In this document: positions 7,336 to 13,112 of the stretch, piece after piece
Layout: each line of letters opens with the position of its first letter
Position numbering within the stretch: position 1 is the stretch's first letter
Source of the DNA: Pseudomonadota bacterium
Lineage (GTDB): Bacteria > Pseudomonadota > Gammaproteobacteria > Steroidobacterales > Steroidobacteraceae
Direction of reading: 5' to 3'
DNA: 14,025 bases
Assembly (NCBI GenBank): GCA_021781775.1
Contig: JAJXWE010000007.1
Location: 1 to 14,025, forward strand
Program-made: the position numbers and the translations under genes
The notes under the pieces: generated by a model
The model's database searches: none
Told to the model about the DNA's origin: nothing
What the model saw: the letters and a program-made list of their open reading frames with translations, nothing else

Positions 7336-7483
7336 CGGTCCGCCCGGCCGCCGCGATGAGACGCATTGTATCGGGAGCGGATGTGCCCCGATGCCCCGGG
7401 AAACCACGGGGTGCGCCGTGGCAAAAGCCCGCCGGATGCAGTACTGTTGCACTCCTTGTTTTTCAACCACTTGGAAGAGAGTG
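7336..7483. promoter_or_regulatory. Divergent promoter region between oxidoreductase and thiolase
   Basis: This 148-base gap separates two divergent start codons, so it must hold promoters in both directions. For the oxidoreductase, TACAAT (minus strand, 7365-7370; 5 of 6 to TATAAT) lies 29 bases before its ATG, but no good -35 is seen. For the thiolase, GGAAGAGAG ends a few bases before the ATG at 7484 and is the likely ribosome-binding site; TACTGT near 7442 is a weak -10 candidate. A small GC hairpin is possible near 7395-7425. No clear operator is seen. Confidence 0.4.
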
Positions 7484-8689
7484 ATGACCGACGCACTGAT
7501 CTGCGAGGCGGTCCGCACGCCGTTTGGCCGCTACGGCGGGTCGCTGGCGGCGGTGCGCACCGATGATCTGGCGGCCCTCCCGCTGCGCGCCCTGATGGAG
7601 CGCAACCCGGCACTGGACTGGTCGCAGCTCGATGACGTGTTGCTCGGTTGCGCCAATCAGGCCGGCGAGGACAACCGCAACGTCGCGCGCATGGCCGTGC
7701 TGCTGTCAGGACTACCCGAAGCCGTGCCCGCCGCGACGCTCAACCGCCTGTGCGGCTCGAGCCTCGATGCCGTGGCGAGCGCCGCGCGCGCCATCGCCTC
7801 CGGTCAGACGCACCTGATGATCGCCGGCGGCGTGGAGAGCATGACGCGGGCCCCATTCGTGCTGGGCAAGGCCGAGCACGCCTTCGACCGCAGCAGCAAG
7901 CTCGAGGACACCACCCTTGGTTGGCGATTCGTCAATCCGCTCATCCAGAGCCGCTTCGGCGTCGACTCGATGGCACAGACCGCCGAGAACCTCGTCGCGG
8001 AGCGCAACATCTCGCGGGCCGACCAGGACGCGTTCGCCCTGCGCAGCCAGCAGCGCTACGCGCGCGCGCAGGCGCGCGGGTTCTTTGCGAAGGAAATCGT
8101 GCCGGTGACCGTGACGCGCTCGAAACAGCCCCCGCTGCAAGTGCAGTCCGACGAGCATCCGCGTCCGGACACCTCCCTCGAGAGCCTCGGCAAGCTGAAA
8201 GGCGTCGTACGACCCGATGGTTCGGTGACCGCCGGCAACTCCTCGGGCATCAACGACGGCGCGGCCGCAGTGTTACTCGCGAGCGAGTCCGCCGCCGTGC
8301 GCTACGGCCTGACTCCGCGCGCGCGGGTGATCGGCAGCGCGGTGGCCGGCGTGCCGCCGCGCATCATGGGCATTGGACCGGCGCCCGCCACTCGCAAGCT
8401 CCTGGAGCGCACCGGCCTCTCCCTCGGTGCGATTGACGTCATCGAGCTCAACGAGGCGTTTGCTGCACAGTCCCTCGCTGTCCTGCGCGAGCTCGGACTG
8501 CCGGACGACGCCGAGCACGTCAACCCCAATGGCGGCGCCATCGCTCTCGGCCACCCGCTCGGTGCGAGCGGAGCGCGTCTGGTCGCCACGGCGGTCAGCC
8601 AGCTCGAGGCGGCCGGCGGCAAGCGTGCGCTGTGCACGATGTGCATCGGCGTGGGTCAGGGCATCGCGCTGCTGCTCGAGCGACTCTGA
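7484..8689 (+). CDS. pcaF: Beta-ketoadipyl-CoA thiolase (PcaF/PaaJ type)
   Basis: A 401-residue thiolase, exactly the usual length of PcaF/PaaJ. It cleaves 3-oxoadipyl-CoA with CoA to succinyl-CoA and acetyl-CoA, the last step of beta-ketoadipate and phenylacetate breakdown. Catalytic residues are visible: acyl-accepting C90 in NRLCGSS, H357 in GHPLGASGAR, and proton-shuttling C387 in CTMCIGVGQG, plus the NEAFA motif. RTPFGRYGGSLAAVR near the N-terminus and GCANQAGEDNRNVARMA are characteristic of the beta-ketoadipyl-CoA subgroup rather than acetoacetyl-CoA thiolases. The ATG at 7484 is preceded by a purine-rich GGAAGAGAG. No other paa or pca genes are in the window, so the physiological substrate is uncertain and a general thiolase role remains possible. 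It converges with the FAH-family gene. Confidence 0.88.
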   Translation: MTDALICEAVRTPFGRYGGSLAAVRTDDLAALPLRALMERNPALDWSQLDDVLLGCANQAGEDNRNVARMAVLLSGLPEAVPAATLNRLCGSSLDAVASAARAIASGQTHLMIAGGVESMTRAPFVLGKAEHAFDRSSKLEDTTLGWRFVNPLIQSRFGVDSMAQTAENLVAERNISRADQDAFALRSQQRYARAQARGFFAKEIVPVTVTRSKQPPLQVQSDEHPRPDTSLESLGKLKGVVRPDGSVTAGNSSGINDGAAAVLLASESAAVRYGLTPRARVIGSAVAGVPPRIMGIGPAPATRKLLERTGLSLGAIDVIELNEAFAAQSLAVLRELGLPDDAEHVNPNGGAIALGHPLGASGARLVATAVSQLEAAGGKRALCTMCIGVGQGIALLLERL

Positions 8690-8694
8690 GGCGG

Positions 8695-8712
8695 CGGCGC
8701 CTCCCGGCGCCG
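8695..8712. terminator. Short bidirectional hairpin between convergent genes
   Basis: CGGCGCC and GGCGCCG form a 7-bp stem around a TCCC loop in the 25-base gap between the thiolase and FAH-family stop codons. The position is ideal for a shared terminator, but no T-tract is present on either strand, so its efficiency is doubtful. Confidence 0.4.
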
Positions 8713-8714
8713 AA

Positions 8715-9410
8715 TCAGCTCACCTGTACGCGCAGCGTCTCGAGGCCGCTGCAGGTGCCTTCCATCCGCTCGCCGCGCGCAACCGGGCCGACGCCCGCCG
8801 GCGTGCCGGTGAAGATCAGGTCCCCGGGCGTGAGCGTCCAGGCGGCTGACAGATGCGCCAGGATCTCTGGCACGCTCCAGATCATCTGGTCGATCCGGCT
8901 GCGCTGCCGCTCGACGCCCTCGACCCGCAGGGCAATTTCGGCACCCTCGATCGCGCCGGCCTGACCGCGCGGGGTGATCGGTCCGAGTGGTGCGGCGTGA
9001 TCGAAGGCCTTGCCGATGCACCAGGGCGCGGAGCGCTTCTTCATCTCGGCCTGCAGATCGCGCCGGGTCATGTCGAGCCCGACGGCGTAACCGAAGACAT
9101 GATCGAGCGAGCGCGCCGGCTCGATGTCGCGCCCCCCCACCCCGATCGCGACCACCAGTTCCACCTCGTAGTGCAGGTTGGCCGTCAGGCTCGGATACGG
9201 CATGACGCCGGTCTCGCCGGCCTCGACCGGCAGCAGCGCGTCGGCCGGCTTCATGAAGAACACCGGCGGCTCGCGGCCCGTGCGGCCCATCTCCTGGGCA
9301 TGAGCGAGATAGTTCGAGCCCACGCAGTAGATGCGGTGCACCGCAAAACGCGCGGCGGTCCCGGTCACCGGCGCGCTCACGGTCGGCGGTGGCGCAAAGA
9401 CATAGTTCAT
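8715..9410 (-). CDS. Fumarylacetoacetate hydrolase-family protein (fumarylpyruvate hydrolase-like)
   Basis: A 231-residue cytoplasmic enzyme of the FAH superfamily, which splits C-C bonds in acylpyruvates or decarboxylates related keto acids. It has CVGSNYLAHAQEMG (residues 29-42), FFMKPADAL (51-59) and the metal-binding E82/E84 in HYEVELVVAIG. D113 lies in GYAVGLDMTRRDLQ, K134 follows in CIGKAFDH, and the C-terminal motif GDLIFTGTPAGVGP is intact. The overall layout matches small single-domain members such as the fumarylpyruvate hydrolase of gentisate breakdown and E. coli YcgM. The start at 9408-9410 gives MNYVFAPPP; the frame is open 32 codons further upstream, but that stretch is Arg-rich and unlike the family. 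Catalytic residues are complete. No gentisate dioxygenase or isomerase is nearby, so the exact substrate is unresolved. Confidence 0.85.
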   Translation of the reverse strand: MNYVFAPPPTVSAPVTGTAARFAVHRIYCVGSNYLAHAQEMGRTGREPPVFFMKPADALLPVEAGETGVMPYPSLTANLHYEVELVVAIGVGGRDIEPARSLDHVFGYAVGLDMTRRDLQAEMKKRSAPWCIGKAFDHAAPLGPITPRGQAGAIEGAEIALRVEGVERQRSRIDQMIWSVPEILAHLSAAWTLTPGDLIFTGTPAGVGPVARGERMEGTCSGLETLRVQVS

Positions 9411-9505
9411 GGATGGTGGCCGCCTCGGAAAGGTGCCGCGCAGTCTAGCCACCCCCACCACGCCCGTCCAACCGCGGCGCCGCCAGGAATTTCTGCGCAG
9501 CGGCA

Positions 9506-9532
9506 TGTAACCGTTCCGTCCGGCCGGACGAA
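9506..9532 (+). promoter_or_regulatory. Predicted SigF-type ECF promoter, TGTAACC-N16-CGAA
   Basis: TGTAACC (9506-9512), a 16-base spacer and CGAA (9529-9532) match the GTAACC-N16-CGAA form I recall for promoters used by Caulobacter SigF, whose anti-sigma is NrsF. It points toward the sigma gene, with the likely start of transcription near 9540 and a leader of about 137 bases. This would make the operon self-activating. I saw no second copy upstream of msrP, which fits a single four-gene transcript. Confidence 0.65.
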
Positions 9533-9551
9533 TATACCGGCAGAGGTCGGC

Positions 9552-9677
9552 ATGTCAGCGTGCATTCCCACAAGTCCAAACCCTTCGTTTTGCCTCCGCC
9601 CGCCATACGCGCCGGGTGCGGTACACTACAGTGCGGTCCCGCAGTCGCACCGCCCGGCGGGCGCGTCGGCCGGCTGA
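9552..9677 (+). other. Possible 41-codon leader ORF in frame with the sigma gene
   Basis: This is an open frame in the sigma-gene leader. It starts at ATG 9552, with AGAGG a few bases upstream, and ends at a TGA directly abutting the sigma ATG (9678) in the same frame. The peptide is Pro/Ser/Ala-rich, begins MSACIPTSPNPSF, and is not recognised. It is not methionine-rich, so it is not an MrpX-like scavenger. It may be a translational-coupling leader or a chance open frame in GC-rich DNA. Confidence 0.2.
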
Positions 9678-10220
9678 ATGGAGACTCGTTTGGCGGACGA
9701 TCACTGGCGCGAATTGATGTTGGCGGCCCAGCGGGGCGACGCTGCGGCGTACCGGCGCCTGCTCGTCGAGGCCGGCGCGTGGCTGCAACGGTACTATTCA
9801 CGGCGACTGCCGGCCTCAATGGTGGACGATGCCGCCCAGGAGGTCCTGTTGTCGCTGCACACCAAGCGCCACACCTACGATTCCTCCAAACCCTTCGGTC
9901 CGTGGCTCGCGGCGATCGCCCGCTACAAGTGGATCGACCGGCTGCGCGCGATGAAGGACGCGCCCACCGAGGAACTGGACGAGGAGCTTGCGGTACGCGA
10001 TCACGGCGAGGCGGTGCAGAGCGCACGCGTTCTGGAAACGCTGCTCGCGACGCTCAAGCCCGCCCAGGCCAACGCCATCCGGCTGGTCAAGTTGGAGGGT
10101 CTGAGCATAAAAGAAGCCGCCGAGCGGCTGGGACAGACCATGGCGCTCGTCAAGGTGAACATCCACAGGGGGTTACGTCAATTGAGCGAGCGGGCGCAGG
10201 AGGATGGCCATGAAGCTTGA
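9678..10220 (+). CDS. sigF: ECF RNA polymerase sigma factor, SigF/NrsF-associated type
   Basis: A 180-residue sigma-70-family factor of the minimal extracytoplasmic type. Region 2 spans about residues 24-92, with DDAAQEVLLSLHTKRHTYD and the core PFGPWLAAIARYKWIDRLR. Region 4 spans about 118-172, with a helix-turn-helix in GLSIKEAAERLGQTMALVKV. The gene overlaps the anti-sigma gene by 11 bases, the usual arrangement for stoichiometric production. The membrane protein NrsF should hold it inactive until oxidative stress. A stop codon directly precedes ATG 9678 in the same frame, so the start cannot lie further upstream. TTG at 9690, with GGAG six bases before it, is a competing start that would remove four residues. 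Expected targets include its own promoter (9506-9532) and the downstream msrPQ genes. Confidence 0.9.
   Translation: METRLADDHWRELMLAAQRGDAAAYRRLLVEAGAWLQRYYSRRLPASMVDDAAQEVLLSLHTKRHTYDSSKPFGPWLAAIARYKWIDRLRAMKDAPTEELDEELAVRDHGEAVQSARVLETLLATLKPAQANAIRLVKLEGLSIKEAAERLGQTMALVKVNIHRGLRQLSERAQEDGHEA
10198..10203 (+). promoter_or_regulatory. Ribosome-binding site that fixes the nrsF start
   Basis: A perfect AGGAGG lies inside the end of the sigma gene. It directly abuts an ATG at 10204, with no spacer, but is 6 bases from the ATG at 10210. The second ATG is therefore the probable start of the anti-sigma gene. Confidence 0.75.
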
Positions 10221-10851
10221 CGCCCTGATCGAGCGGCTCACCGAGGATCTCTCACCCGTGCGCCCGCGGCGGGTCTGGATCGATGCCCTGATCATTGCGC
10301 TCATCGCGGCGGGCGAACTGGCGCTGCTGTTCGCGGTGGGTATCGCCCATCTGGACATGCACCGCGTGATGTCGCAGCCCACCGTGGGCTGGCGGATCGT
10401 CAGCCTCGGACTGATCTCGCTCGTGAGCGGCTGGCTTGCCATCCGCTCCTTCGACCCGACCTTCTCGGCGCGCGGCTCGATGCGCTGGTTGGCACTGATC
10501 GTTGTGCTGTGTGTCGCCTACGGGGTGCTCACGAGCGGTTTGCCGGTAGCCGTCGCGAGCATCGTGCAGCGGCTCGCCTGGCACAGCGGCGTGCAGTGCG
10601 CCTCGAAGATCGTGCTGCTGTCGATTCCGCCGCTGCTCGCGCTGGCGGTGCTCGGACATCGCGGCGCGCCGACCGACCTGCGCCGCACGCCGCTGCTGAT
10701 TGGCTTGGCGGCCGCGGCATGGGGGGCGTTCGTGTTCGTCTTCGCCTGCCCGTTCAATGATCCATTGTACATCCTCACCTGGTACGGGCTGGCCTGCGGG
10801 ATCGTCACGCTCGTGGCCCGGCTCGTGCTGCCGCGCTTCGCGCGCTGGTGA
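10210..10851 (+). CDS. nrsF: NrsF-family (DUF1109) membrane anti-sigma factor
   Basis: A 213-residue integral membrane protein with six predicted helices (about 26-46, 60-78, 92-112, 130-150, 160-180 and 186-207) and a short cytoplasmic N-terminus (MKLDALIERLTEDLSPVRPR) that should bind the sigma factor. It matches the DUF1109/NrsF family in size, topology and position after an ECF sigma gene. Cysteines at 130 (SGVQCASK) and 180 (VFACPFND) are exactly 50 residues apart. I recall that Caulobacter NrsF depends on cysteines at 131 and 181, so the pair is the likely redox sensor. Two more cysteines (101, 196) lie in membrane segments. The start at 10210 is chosen because of the AGGAGG six bases upstream. 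Overlap with the sigma gene implies coupled translation. Signal identity (hypochlorite, metals or other oxidants) is inferred. Confidence 0.88.
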   Translation: MKLDALIERLTEDLSPVRPRRVWIDALIIALIAAGELALLFAVGIAHLDMHRVMSQPTVGWRIVSLGLISLVSGWLAIRSFDPTFSARGSMRWLALIVVLCVAYGVLTSGLPVAVASIVQRLAWHSGVQCASKIVLLSIPPLLALAVLGHRGAPTDLRRTPLLIGLAAAAWGAFVFVFACPFNDPLYILTWYGLACGIVTLVARLVLPRFARW

Positions 10852-10920
10852 GGCCTCCGGTCGGTCACGCCGGAACTGTCTACGGGACGGAGTCTCTCAA
10901 GGCTAACAGGAGTTGCAACC

Positions 10921-11904
10921 ATGGCCTCCCGCCTCCACCGCATCGCTCCCTCGGAGATCACTCCGCCGGAGGTCTTCTTCAACCGCCGCCGCTTTCTCGC
11001 CGGCGCCCTCGTCGCCGGTACCGGCGCGGCGCTCGGTCGCGCCGGCGCGGCCGTCGTGCCCGCCGCGGCGGGCGCCCCGCTCGCCTACTCGCTCGATTCC
11101 GCCGATTCGGTCGGCGCCCTGGTGCACGCCCCGGGGCAGGACGAGACGCCGAACAGCTGGGAGCAGATCACCCACTACAACAACTACTACGAGTTCGGCA
11201 CCGGCAAGAGCGACCCGGCCGAGTACGCCGCCGCCCTGCAGACGCGGCCGTGGAGCCTCACGGTGTCCGGGGAGGCCGAGGTGACCGGCCAGTTCCCGCT
11301 CGAGAAGTTCCTCAGTCCCTATGCGCTCGAGGAGCGCATCTACCGCTTCCGCTGCGTGGAGGCCTGGTCGATGGTCATCCCGTGGGTGGGCTTTCCGCTG
11401 GCGCGGCTGCTGAAGCAGTTCAAGCCCACCTCGCGCGCCAAGTATGTCGCCTTCGAGACGCTCTACCGCCCGAGTCAGATGCCCGGCCAGCGCGTGCCGA
11501 TCCTTCAGTGGCCGTACCGCGAGGGACTGCGCATCGATGAGGCGATGAACCGTCTCGCCTTCATGGTGGTCGGGCTGTACGGCCGCGTGCTGCCGAACCA
11601 GAGCGGCGCACCGCTGCGCCTGATCGTGCCGTGGAAATACGGCTTCAAGAGCATCAAGTCGATCGTGCGCATCGTGTTCACGGAACGTCAGCCACAGACC
11701 ACCTGGAGCCTGGCCGCCCCCAACGAGTACGGCTTCTATGCGAACGTCAACCCCAACGTACCGCACCCGCGTTGGAGTCAGGCCACCGAGCGGCGCATCG
11801 GCGCGCCGTTGTTTCACGAGCGGCAGGCGACGCTGATGTTCAACGGCTATGCCGATGAGGTCGCCTACCTCTACAATGGCATGAACCTGCATGAGTACTT
11901 CTAA
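10921..11904 (+). CDS. msrP: MsrP, periplasmic protein-methionine-sulfoxide reductase catalytic subunit
   Basis: A 327-residue molybdopterin enzyme of the YedY/MsrP family (E. coli about 334). It reduces methionine sulfoxide in periplasmic proteins, both R and S forms. A twin-arginine signal is present (FNRRRFLAGALVAGTG, residues 20-35), as expected for a folded Moco protein exported by Tat. The Mo-coordinating cysteine is C145 in YRFRCVEAWSM, followed by VIPWVGFPLARLL, both nearly identical to E. coli. KYGFKSIKSIVRI and the ending YLYNGMNLHEYF are also family hallmarks. The ATG is preceded by AGGAG with an 8-base spacer. It lies 69 bases after nrsF with no separate SigF-type promoter seen, and overlaps msrQ by 14 bases. 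Electrons come from MsrQ. Position behind sigF-nrsF implies induction by oxidants. Confidence 0.95.
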   Translation: MASRLHRIAPSEITPPEVFFNRRRFLAGALVAGTGAALGRAGAAVVPAAAGAPLAYSLDSADSVGALVHAPGQDETPNSWEQITHYNNYYEFGTGKSDPAEYAAALQTRPWSLTVSGEAEVTGQFPLEKFLSPYALEERIYRFRCVEAWSMVIPWVGFPLARLLKQFKPTSRAKYVAFETLYRPSQMPGQRVPILQWPYREGLRIDEAMNRLAFMVVGLYGRVLPNQSGAPLRLIVPWKYGFKSIKSIVRIVFTERQPQTTWSLAAPNEYGFYANVNPNVPHPRWSQATERRIGAPLFHERQATLMFNGYADEVAYLYNGMNLHEYF

Positions 11905-12901
11905 AGCGGCCGGACGAGGCGCCGCGACCGTCCGCACCCCGGCTGCGGCGCGACCCTTGCCCGGATTGAGTGTCGAGCGCCGCTATCGCTACCTGTACAA
12001 GCCGGCGGTGTTTCTCGCCTGTCTCGCTCCGCTCGCCTGGATGGCCGCAAGCCTGTTCGGGTGGTTCGGCCTCTCGCCGCCCGTCGATGCGGTGAAGTTC
12101 CTGGAGCTGCGCTGCGGCAAGACCGCCCTCAATCTGCTCCTGCTGACCCTGATGGTCACCCCGGTGCGCCAGATCATCCGCCTGCCGCATCTGCTGCGGC
12201 TGCGGCGTATGCTCGGGCTGTTCGCGTTCTTCTACGCCGCGTTGCACTTCACGGTCTACCTGGTGCTCGATGTGGATCTCGACTGGCACCAACTCGCCGC
12301 GGACCTGCTCAAGCGGCCGTACATCACGGTCGGCTTCAGCGCGCTGCTGCTGCTGCTGCCGCTCGCGATCACCTCGACGAACCGCATGATGCGCCGGCTG
12401 GGTCGGCGCTGGAGCCGACTGCACCGGCTGATCTACCTCATCGCCGCTCTCGGCGTGTGGCACTTCTACTGGCAGGAGAAGATCGACGTGCGCGAGCCGC
12501 TGGTATACGCCGGGATCCTGCTGCTGTTGCTCGGCTATCGCTGGGTCCGCAGTCCCCGCACCTGGGCGGTGCTGGCACCGCTGCGCTCGCCGTCCCGACC
12601 GCTAGGGTCGCCCGCCGAGCAGGCGTGCGGGCAACAGCAGCAGCGCGCGCAGAAACTCGAATACGCCGTCGACTACGATACCGAGCAGGCGCAGCGGCAG
12701 GAGCAGCAGCCAGAGGATCGGCCAGGCGAGCAGCGCCAGCACCGCGATCGGCCAGCACAGCACGAACAGGATCAGCCACAGCAGCACCTTGATCATCGGC
12801 TCACGCTACCCCCGCCCGTCCCGAGGCACAAGCGAGGTTGCGCCCACGCCGCACTGCTCCCGGCGGGACCGGCCGAGGGCTCCTGTTCACCGCCGAGATA
12901 G
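11891..12901 (+). CDS. msrQ: MsrQ, haem-binding membrane subunit; open frame runs about 100 codons past the expected end
   Basis: A membrane cytochrome of the ferric-reductase-like family that passes electrons from the quinone pool or flavin reductase to MsrP. Six helices lie within residues 38-218. Conserved histidines are H119 (FYAALHFTVYL), H178 (RWSRLHRLIYL) and H191 (VWHFYW), the probable haem ligands. ITSTNRMMRRLG and EPLVYAGILLLLLGYRWVR are typical. E. coli MsrQ is about 211 residues, and homology here fades near residue 235. The remaining 100 residues are Gln/Arg/Glu-rich and lie in exact antisense register over a Leu-rich membrane protein gene (12602-12796), so they look like shadow translation. 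A TAG at 12603-12605 in the next frame would end the protein near residue 237 after a one-base shift. The start at 11891 overlaps msrP by 14 bases; no clear ribosome site is seen. Confidence 0.88.
   Translation: MSTSKAAGRGAATVRTPAAARPLPGLSVERRYRYLYKPAVFLACLAPLAWMAASLFGWFGLSPPVDAVKFLELRCGKTALNLLLLTLMVTPVRQIIRLPHLLRLRRMLGLFAFFYAALHFTVYLVLDVDLDWHQLAADLLKRPYITVGFSALLLLLPLAITSTNRMMRRLGRRWSRLHRLIYLIAALGVWHFYWQEKIDVREPLVYAGILLLLLGYRWVRSPRTWAVLAPLRSPSRPLGSPAEQACGQQQQRAQKLEYAVDYDTEQAQRQEQQPEDRPGEQRQHRDRPAQHEQDQPQQHLDHRLTLPPPVPRHKRGCAHAALLPAGPAEGSCSPPR
12602..12796 (-). CDS. Small leucine-rich membrane protein, convergent with msrQ
   Basis: A 64-residue hydrophobic protein (MIKVLLWLILFVLCWPIAVL at the start, LLLLPARLLGGRP at the end). 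It has one long or two closely spaced membrane segments (about 3-36) with helix-breaking prolines at 16, 26 and 34, then an amphipathic stretch GIVVDGVFEFLRALLLLP. No domain is recognised, though small conserved hypothetical proteins of this appearance are common in high-GC gammaproteobacteria (recollection, untested). The regular spacing of prolines and aromatics looks like a real protein rather than noise. Its stop codon (12602-12604) falls exactly where MsrQ homology ends, which supports two convergent genes. The ribosome site is weak (GGGGGTAG about 10 bases before the ATG). Confidence 0.6.
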   Translation of the reverse strand: MIKVLLWLILFVLCWPIAVLALLAWPILWLLLLPLRLLGIVVDGVFEFLRALLLLPARLLGGRP

Positions 12902-13112
12902 CGATCAGGCTCGAAGTATCGGCCGCCCGCGCGCGTTTCCGACCCGACTCGCTTCGTCGCGGCAGGCAGGGCATTCGCCGCAAAACGACGGCCCGTCGCG
13001 GGCGGCCTTTCCCCCCTCGGCGCGCGGATGCGGCATGATGGCATCATATAGAGCGCTCGGCCCCGCGAATCAGTCCACCAAAATCGAGCCCGAGCGCCAG
13101 AGGAGCACCCGA
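12797..13112. other. 316-base gap before the S10 peptidase gene, no convincing gene
   Basis: The gap lies between divergent starts (small membrane protein, minus; peptidase, plus). Short open frames on both strands look compositional, being Arg/Gly/Ala-rich with no motif. Near 12990-13010 there are small GC inverted repeats (CGACG...CGTCG and GCCCG TCG CGGGC). At 13035-13047 ATGATG-G-CATCAT is an operator-like inverted repeat touching a weak -10 (CATATAGAG, about 13045-13053). AGGAG at 13101-13105 is the peptidase ribosome site. Part of the left end is covered by the open msrQ frame. Confidence 0.5.

Noticed and set aside
6296..7366. A 356-codon minus-strand frame overlapping the oxidoreductase.
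   Set aside because: It is out of phase with the AcuI-like gene, whose NADPH motif and family length are clear. The alternative translation is Arg/Ala/Gly-rich and has no recognisable domain.
7648..8436. A 262-codon plus-strand frame inside the thiolase gene.
   Set aside because: The thiolase frame has all catalytic residues and full family length. The alternative is a compositional shadow rich in Arg and Ala.
9616..9637. Two copies of GTGCGGT 15 bases apart, with TACACT between them, in the sigma gene leader.
   Set aside because: Seven-base repeats are expected by chance in GC-rich DNA, and no -35 element fits TACACT. The SigF-type promoter is a better explanation of regulation.
8853..9677. 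A 274-codon plus-strand frame over the FAH-family gene.
   Set aside because: It lies antisense to an enzyme with intact metal ligands and shows no family motifs. Only its last 41 codons, in the sigma leader, are kept as a weak candidate.
10903..11937. A 344-codon minus-strand frame over msrP.
   Set aside because: It is antisense to MsrP, which has a Tat signal, the Mo-ligand cysteine and a good ribosome site. The antisense product has no recognisable domain.
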